DNA of 39,948 bases. Source: Flavobacteriaceae bacterium. GTDB lineage: Bacteria; Bacteroidota; Bacteroidia; Flavobacteriales; Flavobacteriaceae. The stretch's first letter is position 1. Each line of letters opens with the position of its first letter. Shown here in pieces: positions 15,049 through 23,191 of the stretch. Under the pieces are notes generated by a model. It was not told where the DNA came from. It worked only from the letters and a program-made list of their open reading frames with translations, and searched no databases. A program made the position numbers and the translations under genes. The stretch covers positions 1 through 39,948 of the forward strand of contig PANU01000032.1 in the NCBI GenBank assembly GCA_002707745.1, in the 5' to 3' direction.

Positions 15049-15108
15049 ATGTATGCTCCAATGCTTCTTTTTATGCCAGTTCATAATGCCAGCAGAATTA
15101 TTGGACTG

Positions 15109-15138
15109 CAAAGATACAAAGGTTTTGCACGTGCGCAA
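15109..15138 (-). promoter_or_regulatory. Bacteroidota-type promoter for tRNA-fMet
   Basis: On the minus strand a perfect -7 box TATCTTTG (15109-15116) lies 19 bases downstream of TTG (15136-15138), matching TTTG / TAnnTTTG. Transcription would start near 15101 and run through the tRNA remnant and tRNA-fMet. Confidence 0.7.
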
Positions 15139-15211
15139 GTTAATTAAGTGTGTTTTTTAACAATAATTCACAAAAATTTCAACAACCGAAGTGATATGTG
15201 TATTTTTAAAT

Positions 15212-16762
15212 ATGTCAAAAACACTTCGCAACACCCTTTATATTCTTGGCGGCATTGTAGTGCTGTTTTTTATTGTACTTATTACCAGTAATATAATTGT
15301 TAAAAATAAAATTGAAAAAGCTACAAAAGAAGAATTACCAAATCACATTTCGGTAGCTTACAAGGATCTTTCTTTACACTTGCTAACAGGAACGCTGACC
15401 TATAAGGATGTTTCGATAACCCTTAAAAATAAAGCCAACGACAGCACCCACACATATATTTCAACAGAAAAAGCTACAGTAAAAAATGTAAGTTATTGGG
15501 ACTACTTATTTAACAACACCATCCATATTGAAGACATTAAAATTATAGCTCCTAAACTAAAATATTATAAAAATGAAAATCTGCCCTCACAGGACACAAC
15601 TACCAGTCAGGAGCCATCTATAAATCTAAACAAACCCATACTTATAGGCAAGCTGCGCGTAGAAAACACGCTCCTCACCTTTTTTGAAAACAAGAAAGAC
15701 ACCCTGTTCCTTGCAAAAAACGTATCCTTGGAAGTAGATTCCATTCTAGTTAATAACAACACCTTAAAAAACAGATTGCCAGCACAGTTTGGAAACTATA
15801 AAGCACAAACAGATTCTATTTTTGTTAAAGTGAGTCCATTTGAAAATCTTACTTTAAGCAATCTTTCTGTACAAAATAAAAAAGCAACCGTAAGTAACTT
15901 GCACCTGGCTACAAAATACTCAAAAGAGCAACACGCTCGTATACTAGAAAAAGAACGGGATCATTTTAATGTAACATTACAACAGCTTGAAATAGAAGGT
16001 ATAGACTTTGGATTTAAAAATCGGAAATTTTATGCAAAGAGTAGCCTTGTTCAATTAGATTCGGTAGTTGCTACGATATACCGGAATAAACTTGTTGCAG
16101 ACGACCTTTCAAAAAAACCGTTGTACAGCAAAATGCTACGGGAGCTTCCCATAGGATTAACAATAGATTCTCTCCAAATTAAAAACAGTGCGCTAACCTA
16201 TCAGGAAAAAGTAAAAGAAAAACAACCTGCAGGAACTATCTATTTTAATAACCTTAATGCGCACATGGCACACATAAGTAATACCTATGGCGCCAACACA
16301 GAAACAAAGATTGATATAACTTCAACGTTTATGAAAACCGCGCCTATTGTTGTGGACTGGAGTTTTAACGTTAACGATACAAGTGATGCTTTTACTTTTA
16401 AAGCAGATATAGATGCATTACCCGCTTCTAAGATGAATAGCTTTACAAAACCTAATCTCCTGGTTGGGCTAACCGGTACTGCAAACCAAACCTATTTTTC
16501 TATCTATGGAAACAGTTCAAACTCAAAAATAGATTTGCGTATTAAATACAGTAACTTTAAAGTAAACTTGCTTGAAGATGGTAAAGAAAACAAAAAGAAG
16601 CTATTATCCAGTATCGTAAATATCTTTGTAAATAAAGATAGCAACAACAATTCAGAAGGATTTACAACCTGCAGTGCAGAGGTAACACCAGATAAGACAA
16701 AATCTTTTTTTAATTACTTATGGCTTAATGTTAGAGACGGGCTTAAGGATTGCCTGCTGTAA
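15212..16762 (+). CDS. DUF748/AsmA-like membrane-anchored periplasmic protein
   Basis: A 516-residue protein with one N-terminal membrane helix (about residues 7-28: ILGGIVVLFFIVLITSNII). A long beta-rich periplasmic part follows, with repeated strand pairs such as VAYKDLSLHLLTGTLTYKDV, IHIEDIKIIAPKLKYY and PIGLTIDSLQIKNSALTY. This pattern is typical of AsmA/DUF748 proteins of the bridge-like lipid-transfer superfamily, which link inner and outer membranes. The family call rests on the pattern. ATG 15212 is preferred because the membrane helix follows at the usual distance. It stands alone on the plus strand and converges on the SpoIIAA-like gene. Confidence 0.65.
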   Translation: MSKTLRNTLYILGGIVVLFFIVLITSNIIVKNKIEKATKEELPNHISVAYKDLSLHLLTGTLTYKDVSITLKNKANDSTHTYISTEKATVKNVSYWDYLFNNTIHIEDIKIIAPKLKYYKNENLPSQDTTTSQEPSINLNKPILIGKLRVENTLLTFFENKKDTLFLAKNVSLEVDSILVNNNTLKNRLPAQFGNYKAQTDSIFVKVSPFENLTLSNLSVQNKKATVSNLHLATKYSKEQHARILEKERDHFNVTLQQLEIEGIDFGFKNRKFYAKSSLVQLDSVVATIYRNKLVADDLSKKPLYSKMLRELPIGLTIDSLQIKNSALTYQEKVKEKQPAGTIYFNNLNAHMAHISNTYGANTETKIDITSTFMKTAPIVVDWSFNVNDTSDAFTFKADIDALPASKMNSFTKPNLLVGLTGTANQTYFSIYGNSSNSKIDLRIKYSNFKVNLLEDGKENKKKLLSSIVNIFVNKDSNNNSEGFTTCSAEVTPDKTKSFFNYLWLNVRDGLKDCLL

Positions 16763-16764
16763 GG

Positions 16765-17124
16765 TTAGTGGCTTGTAATCCATGACATCGCATCTATTCT
16801 TTCGTCTGTATTAAAACTTTTTATTTTAACAGGAAGAAAAAAATTTTCGATGGTTGCACAAGCATGAATCCATTTCCTATCGGTTACCAGGGCCACTTTG
16901 TTTAAGTGCTCTTTATATTCTATCTTAAAAAGAATTTCTTTACTAACTGCAGGAAGTGTAAAACGATCTATCCCCTGATCTTCCAGATAGAGGTTAATTT
17001 TTCCGAAGCGGTCTATTTTATCCACAATTTCAACACATAGTTTGTCAAAGCGTTCTGTATCAAAAACGCCGTCTTCAATAAAAAAACCTACCGTATTATC
17101 TGAAAAACTAAAACTAGAATTCAT
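16765..17124 (-). CDS. SpoIIAA-like (STAS/SEC14-type) protein
   Basis: A 119-residue cytosolic protein with the SpoIIAA-like family pattern: a central strand-helix KINLYLEDQGIDRFTLPAVS, then VALVTDRKWIHACATIENFF and the terminal KSFNTDERIDAMSWI, where the usual ending is xAxxWL. Function is unknown. It is followed on the same strand by the CPXCG gene's upstream region only, so no operon partner is clear except that gene, which lies 33 bases further from its start. Confidence 0.72.
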   Translation of the reverse strand: MNSSFSFSDNTVGFFIEDGVFDTERFDKLCVEIVDKIDRFGKINLYLEDQGIDRFTLPAVSKEILFKIEYKEHLNKVALVTDRKWIHACATIENFFLPVKIKSFNTDERIDAMSWITSH

Positions 17125-17157
17125 TTGTAATCAATTGATTACTAAAGGTACAAAAAT

Positions 17158-17337
17158 TTATTGACCTAAGTTTTCAGCTGAAAACGCCTGTAAAGTACCT
17201 GCTTCAAATACCACGGAAACCGTTATGGGGTTGCAGCACACCTCGCAATCCTCTACATACGTCTGTGACACAGAAGGATCCAGTAGCATTGAGATTTCCT
17301 CCCAACAATAAGGACATTGAAAATAATGTTCGTACAT
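17158..17337 (-). CDS. CPXCG motif-containing small zinc protein
   Basis: A 59-residue protein reading [20 protein letters not shown], then ETYV-like sequence, [19 protein letters not shown] and GQ before the stop. Cysteines 8 and 11 (CPYC) and 31 and 34-35 (CEVCC) form a four-ligand zinc ribbon as in the CPXCG (PF14255) family, found in many proteobacteria and Bacteroidota. The protein is short and easily missed in gene calling. It lies just upstream of the SpoIIAA-like gene, on the same strand, and both may be on one transcript. Function unknown. Confidence 0.88.
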   Translation of the reverse strand: MYEHYFQCPYCWEEISMLLDPSVSQTYVEDCEVCCNPITVSVVFEAGTLQAFSAENLGQ

Positions 17338-17366
17338 GGCTGAAAAAGGTTTGAGAGGTTAGTGTT

Positions 17367-17413
17367 GAGTTATGAGTTATGAGTTATGAGTTATGAGTTA
17401 TGAGTTATGAGTA
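17367..17413. repeat. Heptanucleotide tandem repeat (GAGTTAT)6
   Basis: Six exact copies of GAGTTAT (17367-17408), then a partial GAGTA, in the gap between the CPXCG gene and the efflux operon's 3' end. It is intergenic, so copy-number change would not shift a coding frame. It is a simple repeat. Confidence 0.9.
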
Positions 17414-17467
17414 AAATAATAGATTGCCTTTTACAACAGCGCCATACAAAATTTGAGGGGAACGAAA

Positions 17468-18784
17468 CTAGAAATTTACATTTAACAATTGTCCAGTAAG
17501 CTGAAGTAATTCCAGCTCTGCCAATTTTGCTTCATACTTTGCCAGGTTTTTATTGGTTCTGGCATTCAATAAATTTATTTGCGCCTGCCGCAACTCAACC
17601 GACGTGATTTGCCCTAATTTATATCTTTCCTGAGAGCGGTCGTAATTATTGGTTGCGGTAACTACATTTTGTTCCTGCAGCCTAAACACCTCTAATCTAT
17701 TCTGGTACGCATCATTGGCATTTGCAACATCTCTCTTCACTTCATTTTCAATTTGCTGCAACACCAGTTGTTGCGAGTCTTTTTGAATCTGCAGGTTTTT
17801 AATATTGGTAATCCCGCCTCCCCCATCAAAAAGATCCCACGTTAAGCTTACTCCTGCCGCAAAACCTGTTGTAGTTCGAGAACTTGCAAAACTTGTAACC
17901 GGAAACTCTCCTTTGTTCCAGCCATAGGAGCCTGAAAGCCCTACCGAAGGAAGAAAAATAGATTTACTGGCCTTATAATCATAATCGGTTATGGTTATGT
18001 TTTTTCTGGCTTGTAATAAGCGAACGTTGTTTGTATCAGACTTTCGAACAAACTGTTCCATTTGCAACTCGCCAATAAACTGTACGATGGTATCTACTTC
18101 AAAGTTTCGTTGTAACTCTGTATTTAGCACTACAGTTAGATCGCGCTTTGTATTACGCAACTGTTGTCTCGCATTTAACAGGTTAATACTGTCTGTAACT
18201 AAATCTACTTCGGCATTTAGGACATCCAGTTTGTTTACTTGTCCATAATCGAAGGCATAACCAGAGCGGGTAAGTCTTCTTTTTGTATTATCGAAGGTTT
18301 GCTTTAACACTTCAATATTTTCAGTAATACGCGCTACTTCATAATATACCGAAAACAATTGTAAAACAGTAGTTTCAATAGTTTGCCTTGCCTGAAGTTC
18401 ACCCAAATTATATGTTTCTTTTAAACTTTTATAATTATACCAACGCCCCAGACCGTCAAACAAGGTGTAGTTTAAGTTGAGTGATGCGTTGTACTGCGTT
18501 GTTTCGGCTCCATTTACAATATTGGTGCTCCCGTCGTTAAAAGTTACTTCCTGATCTTCTATGTTATAATTGGCACCTGCAACACCTGTGAGCGAAGGCA
18601 AAAAACCAGAATTTAATACCCCTTGATTGTTAGCTGCAATTTTAAGATCGTTGTTGGCTATTTCGATCCCAAAATTATTCTCCAGGGTTTCTTCAATAGC
18701 GGCTTGCTTAGTGAGTATTTCTTGAGGAGAAACACATCCAAAACTCAGTAAAGCAAGTACTAGTACTTTTATATTAAGCGGCAT
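17468..18784 (-). CDS. TolC-family outer membrane efflux protein
   Basis: A 438-residue outer membrane channel of RND tripartite pumps, third gene of the efflux operon. It has an N-terminal signal (MPLNIKVLVLALLSFGC, then VSPQEILT; a Cys at the cleavage region may be lipidated) and two halves of long amphipathic helices separated by beta-strand segments (SLNLNYTLFDGLGRWYNYKS and VSLTWDLFDGGGGITNIKN), the OEP-domain hallmark. ATG 18784 is chosen over an upstream one because it begins the signal peptide. It overlaps the end of the RND gene by 11 bases, so translation is coupled. Confidence 0.9.
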   Translation of the reverse strand: MPLNIKVLVLALLSFGCVSPQEILTKQAAIEETLENNFGIEIANNDLKIAANNQGVLNSGFLPSLTGVAGANYNIEDQEVTFNDGSTNIVNGAETTQYNASLNLNYTLFDGLGRWYNYKSLKETYNLGELQARQTIETTVLQLFSVYYEVARITENIEVLKQTFDNTKRRLTRSGYAFDYGQVNKLDVLNAEVDLVTDSINLLNARQQLRNTKRDLTVVLNTELQRNFEVDTIVQFIGELQMEQFVRKSDTNNVRLLQARKNITITDYDYKASKSIFLPSVGLSGSYGWNKGEFPVTSFASSRTTTGFAAGVSLTWDLFDGGGGITNIKNLQIQKDSQQLVLQQIENEVKRDVANANDAYQNRLEVFRLQEQNVVTATNNYDRSQERYKLGQITSVELRQAQINLLNARTNKNLAKYEAKLAELELLQLTGQLLNVNF

Positions 18785-21700
18785 GTTCTTCTTGTTTTTG
18801 TTCTTTAATAGCAAGTTCTACATCTTCTTTAGGCACCTTATTACCCGAATACAGCCATTTTGCACCTGTTTTGGCGCTGTTGGTTACCGATAGCAATAAC
18901 GGTAAGATAATTAAGGTAAGAACGGTAGCTATCCCAATCCCGTAGGCTATAGAAATTGCCATGGGTTTTAAAAATTGCGCCTGTCTGCTTTTTTCGAGTA
19001 GTAGCGGAGCAATACCTGCAATTGTGGTTAAAGAGGTAAGGAAGATCGCTCTAAATCTGGAACGACCTGCTTCATATAAGGCTTCATCAAATTTCATCCC
19101 TTCGCGCAGGTAGCTGTTAAATTTCCCAATAAGCACTAACCCATCGTTTACCATAATTCCAATAAGCGCAATAATTCCTAACATAGAAAGAATATTGATA
19201 GGAAAATCATGAATCCAATGGCCCCAGGCTACTGCAATAAAACTAAAAGGAATCATAATCATTAATAAAAAAGGCTGGCTGTAGCTTCGGAAGGTAAACG
19301 CAATTACAACATATATTAAAAATAATACAATAGGAACCGCAGTTTTTGCCGAATTGGTAAGCTTATTGGCTTCTCTGTTTTGTCCTTCATATTGTACTGA
19401 AACTGTCGGGTATTTTGAAAGTATCTCCGGCATAACCGTATTCTGAAGGTTTGCAAGGATTTCGGTTGGACTTCCCTTTGGGTCGGCCATATCGGCATTA
19501 ACCTGTATTTCTCGCAAGCCGTTTAAATGACTAATACTTTCGTCTCCTCTCTTTATATTGTAGGTTGCTATTTCACCAAACGGAACGCGGTGTCCTCCCG
19601 GGGTTACAATGCGCATATCGTCCAGGTCGTTAATAGATTCTCGGTTGGTACGGTCGTAGCGTACCCAGACCCGTATTTCGTCCTGCCCTCTTTGAAAACG
19701 TTGTGCTTGCAAACCAAAAAATCCCGCCCGTACCTGACCCATCACATCACGAAGGTTGAGTCCAAGCGCGTAGGCAGTTTCATTAAGTTCAATATTAATT
19801 TCTTTAATTCCTTCGGGATCGGTATCGGACACATCTGCCAAAAGTGAATTATTTTCTAAATTAAGTTTTAATTCTTCTTTGGCTGCTTTTAGTTCATCGG
19901 TATTATTTCCCAGTAAAGAAATGGAAACAGGACTACCTCCAAAATTACCTCCAGAACCAAATGTAAGTCGTTCTACACCATACACCTGGCCTACTTCTTC
20001 ACGGATAGCGTTGGTAATCTCCGGCGAACCAAAGTCACGCTCTTCTCCGGGTAATAAGTTTACATTTAAAGAGGCTTTGTTATTTCCGGGACCTACACGT
20101 TTTATAATGTTTTCTACAACCTGCTTATTGCTTGTTTGCTTTTCGGTAAAACGCTCGTTCACTTTCCAGGCGGCAGTTTCGACCATAGTTATAATACTGT
20201 CGGTAATTTTTGGGTTGGTGCCTTCGGGCATTAATAAGTCTATGCTTACCCGGTCACTTGCTATGCTTGGAAAAAATGCACCTCGTATAATTCCACCTTG
20301 AAAAGAGCCAATGGTTATGATCATTAACCCCAATAAAATTGCAAAGGTTATAAACCTGTTATTAAGAGAAAAACGCAACACGGGACTGTACAGGTTGTCA
20401 CGACAATACCCCATAAACTTATCCCCGTATGTGTTAATAATACGCAGTTTCTGAAAAACTTTTGCAATGCCCTTTTTCTGGCTTTTTTCTTCTTCTGTTT
20501 CTCGTACCAGTGCTTTTGAATGTGCAATGTGGGCAGGCAGAATAATAAGTGCTTCTACCAAAGATACTACCAGCGTTAAAATTACAATTACTGAAACTTC
20601 ACTAAAAAAATCACCTATCCTTCCGTCGAGAAAAAGAAAGGTGGAAAATGCTAACACCGTAGTTAAAATAGCTGATATAATGGGCGGTAACACCTCCATC
20701 GTACCATCGATTGCCGCTTGTATAGGCGATTTCCCTTTTTCGTAATGCTGATAAATATTTTCTGAAATTACAATTCCATCATCTACCAGAATTCCAATAA
20801 CGATTATCATTCCGAAGAGCGACAATACATTAATGGTAACGTCAAACTGGGCGGCAAAGATGAACATTCCCAAAAATGAAATAGGCAACCCAAAAGCCAC
20901 CCAAAATGCCAGACGAGTATTTAAGAAAAGTGACAGAAAAATTAATACCAGCATAATCCCTACGGCACCATTTTCAAGAAGCAGGTTGGTCCTGTCGTTT
21001 AAACGGATAGAGGAGTCGCTTACCACATCAATCTTAACACCTGTATATTTTTGATTGAATTCATCTACATATGCATTTACCTGGTCTGCAGTAGAAATTA
21101 AATCTTCGCTATTGGTATTGGTTATTTCAACATTTACAGCAACATTGCCATTAAAATATGAAGCATTAGGAGTTTCAGAAAAACGGTCTTTTACATCGGC
21201 TACATCTTGCAACCTTACAACAGTCCCGTTAGGATTGGCTCGCACAACGAGATTGTTAAGCTCATCTCCGTAATAAGACCTGTTATTTGCCCTAATTAAA
21301 TAATCTTCATCATCGGTTTTAATATTTCCTCCTGTGGTAAGAATATTGGCTTGTGATACAGCTGCTGCAACTTCGGTAAAGCTTAAATTATACGCCAGTA
21401 AATCGTTTTCACGCACCGAAATTTCAATTTCTTCTTCAGGATAACCAGAAATACTTATTTGTGAAATCCCTTCCATGGCACGTAAATCGTTTTCTACCTG
21501 ACGGCCAATTTGTTTAAGGGAACTTAATTCAATATTATCACCACTTATTGCAAAATCGATAGTCTGCCGTATTCTTTCCTGCTTTGCTACTACCAGTGGT
21601 TCCATCCCGGTTGGGAAATTAGGAACCCGATCCACCGCATTTTTAACTTCGGCAAGCATGGCGTCTATATCTTCGTCACTTTCAATTTCAACAGTGATGC

Positions 21701-21971
21701 TTCCTCCGTTTTCCCGGGAAGTGGACGTAACACGCTCTACGCCAATGAGACCTTTTAGGTTATCTTCAATTTTAAGAACAACACCTTCTTCAATTTCCTG
21801 GGGAGCAGCACCTGGGTAGGTAACGTTAATGCTAATAATTTCGGCTTCCTGCAGTGGGAAAAACGAAGATTTTAACTGCAACATTCCAAATATTCCAAAT
21901 ATGAAAAATGCAAGCAGCACCACATTCACCGCTACATCATACTTTATAAAATAACTGATAACTTTTCTCAT
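18774..21971 (-). CDS. RND efflux transporter permease (AcrB/MexB-like)
   Basis: A 1065-residue inner-membrane proton-driven pump with 12 membrane helices in two repeats and two large periplasmic loops. The N-terminal helix follows MRKVISYFIKYDVAVNVVLL. The central helix block contains LFGMIIVIGILVDDGIVISE, where the paired aspartates sit in the proton relay, and its counterpart in the second half is LGIIALIGIMVNDGLVLIGK. The size is typical of the family. The gene starts one base after the adaptor stop and precedes TolC, giving a complete adaptor-pump-channel set. The substrate is unknown; drugs, bile salts or lipids are usual. Confidence 0.95.
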   Translation of the reverse strand: MRKVISYFIKYDVAVNVVLLAFFIFGIFGMLQLKSSFFPLQEAEIISINVTYPGAAPQEIEEGVVLKIEDNLKGLIGVERVTSTSRENGGSITVEIESDEDIDAMLAEVKNAVDRVPNFPTGMEPLVVAKQERIRQTIDFAISGDNIELSSLKQIGRQVENDLRAMEGISQISISGYPEEEIEISVRENDLLAYNLSFTEVAAAVSQANILTTGGNIKTDDEDYLIRANNRSYYGDELNNLVVRANPNGTVVRLQDVADVKDRFSETPNASYFNGNVAVNVEITNTNSEDLISTADQVNAYVDEFNQKYTGVKIDVVSDSSIRLNDRTNLLLENGAVGIMLVLIFLSLFLNTRLAFWVAFGLPISFLGMFIFAAQFDVTINVLSLFGMIIVIGILVDDGIVISENIYQHYEKGKSPIQAAIDGTMEVLPPIISAILTTVLAFSTFLFLDGRIGDFFSEVSVIVILTLVVSLVEALIILPAHIAHSKALVRETEEEKSQKKGIAKVFQKLRIINTYGDKFMGYCRDNLYSPVLRFSLNNRFITFAILLGLMIITIGSFQGGIIRGAFFPSIASDRVSIDLLMPEGTNPKITDSIITMVETAAWKVNERFTEKQTSNKQVVENIIKRVGPGNNKASLNVNLLPGEERDFGSPEITNAIREEVGQVYGVERLTFGSGGNFGGSPVSISLLGNNTDELKAAKEELKLNLENNSLLADVSDTDPEGIKEINIELNETAYALGLNLRDVMGQVRAGFFGLQAQRFQRGQDEIRVWVRYDRTNRESINDLDDMRIVTPGGHRVPFGEIATYNIKRGDESISHLNGLREIQVNADMADPKGSPTEILANLQNTVMPEILSKYPTVSVQYEGQNREANKLTNSAKTAVPIVLFLIYVVIAFTFRSYSQPFLLMIMIPFSFIAVAWGHWIHDFPINILSMLGIIALIGIMVNDGLVLIGKFNSYLREGMKFDEALYEAGRSRFRAIFLTSLTTIAGIAPLLLEKSRQAQFLKPMAISIAYGIGIATVLTLIILPLLLSVTNSAKTGAKWLYSGNKVPKEDVELAIKEQKQEEHAA

Positions 21972-21972
21972 G

Positions 21973-23118
21973 CTATTCTACAGTTTCGGTTGGATTGACT
22001 GCTGGAGCATCTTCCTGGTTTACTTTTACCAACATCCCTGCATAGGCACCAGGAATAGATTTCGATAAAATTTTAGTTCCGTCAGGAACGCCTTGCACCA
22101 CAACTTCTTTTGGAGAAAAATAAACGGGATCTACCTTTATAAGGTCTAGAATGCTATCTCTTACAATAAAAATTTCGGACTCATCGACCAGCAATTTTCT
22201 GGAGATTTTAATTGCATTAGGTTGTTCACGGGCTTCCAGCTGTGCTTCCAAATACATGCCTTCTTTTAAATCGTCTCCTTTTACTTCCACAAAAACTTTT
22301 ATGGTTTGGGTTTCCGGATCTATACGTTCATTGATACGGCTTACGGTTCCTGTATATGTTTTGGAGCTCTGCGGAACTGAAAGCGCTACTTCTTCGCCCA
22401 GTTTTAATAGATCGCTAAAGGTTTTTCCAATGGCCAATTCAACTTCAAACACCGAAGTATTGATAAATTCCCCTAATTTTTGTCCCTGGCGTATCAGGGT
22501 ACCTCTTGTGACCAGTGCTTCGGTTAACACGCCGTTAAAAGGGGCGTAAATATTGTATTTGCCCAAGCGCTGTTCTAAGTTCTTTAAATTGTAATACGAA
22601 GCATACACGCCCCGTCCCGTCACAAAATATTCCACTTTGTCTGAAGTTGTTTCGGGCAATGGCGGAACCGACTTATTTACATCAAAACTATCTAAATATG
22701 CCTGCCATTTTGGAAATGCCTCCGGGTAGTCCAGCCTAAGATCTGGCATTAACGAAGTAACCAGATTGTAAAATTCACTTTTAGCGGCTTGTACCGATGC
22801 ATAATATTCGGCAGCGTTAATACGTATAAGCGCCTGTCCTTTGTTGTAGGATTGCCCTGCTTTAAAGTCGTTTGCGCTTCCTTGAAAAACTCCTTGTACT
22901 TCAGCAAATAACTCTAAACGTTCTTTTGCCTGTAGGGTTCCATTTGCAGGAATAATAATTGGTACGGTACTATTTGTAACGGTTTCAGCAAATACCGTCT
23001 TTATTACTTTTTCAATTTTGGGCTTTTGTTTTGAATTGCTTTCAATAAGGTATTTAGAACCAAAAAAAGCTGCGACAAGTATCGCAATCCCAAGGCCATA
23101 AAGTATAAATTTTCGCAT
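21973..23118 (-). CDS. RND efflux periplasmic adaptor (membrane fusion protein)
   Basis: A 381-residue adaptor. It has one N-terminal membrane helix (FILYGLGIAILVAAFFGSKY), a lipoyl/barrel-sandwich split around ANGTLQAKERLELFAEVQG and IYAPFNGVLTEALVTRGTLI, a short hairpin between them, then a beta-barrel domain (SVPQSSKTYTGTVSRINERI). It joins the pump to the TolC channel. ATG 23118 is preferred to the upstream TTG. It is the first gene of the operon, 73 bases behind the ABC-F gene; a TATTTTTG box at 23145-23152 could be its -7 element, but no clear -33 box pairs with it. Confidence 0.92.
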   Translation of the reverse strand: MRKFILYGLGIAILVAAFFGSKYLIESNSKQKPKIEKVIKTVFAETVTNSTVPIIIPANGTLQAKERLELFAEVQGVFQGSANDFKAGQSYNKGQALIRINAAEYYASVQAAKSEFYNLVTSLMPDLRLDYPEAFPKWQAYLDSFDVNKSVPPLPETTSDKVEYFVTGRGVYASYYNLKNLEQRLGKYNIYAPFNGVLTEALVTRGTLIRQGQKLGEFINTSVFEVELAIGKTFSDLLKLGEEVALSVPQSSKTYTGTVSRINERIDPETQTIKVFVEVKGDDLKEGMYLEAQLEAREQPNAIKISRKLLVDESEIFIVRDSILDLIKVDPVYFSPKEVVVQGVPDGTKILSKSIPGAYAGMLVKVNQEDAPAVNPTETVE

Positions 23119-23191
23119 TGCCAACAAGAAATTTTAATGAATCCCAAAAATACTGCGAGGTATTTCTATTGGCGTTAAAAGTTTCTTAAAG

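Noticed and set aside
15001-15050. Second functional tRNA next to tRNA-fMet
   Set aside because: The T arm and 3' acceptor strand are missing and the D arm is changed, so it cannot fold as a full tRNA.
17367-17413. CRISPR array
   Set aside because: A seven-base head-to-tail repeat has no spacers, and there are no cas genes in the window.
19527-20745. Open frames on the plus strand inside the RND permease region
   Set aside because: They lie antisense to a clear 1065-residue pump and show no known domains or sensible composition; they are shadow frames.
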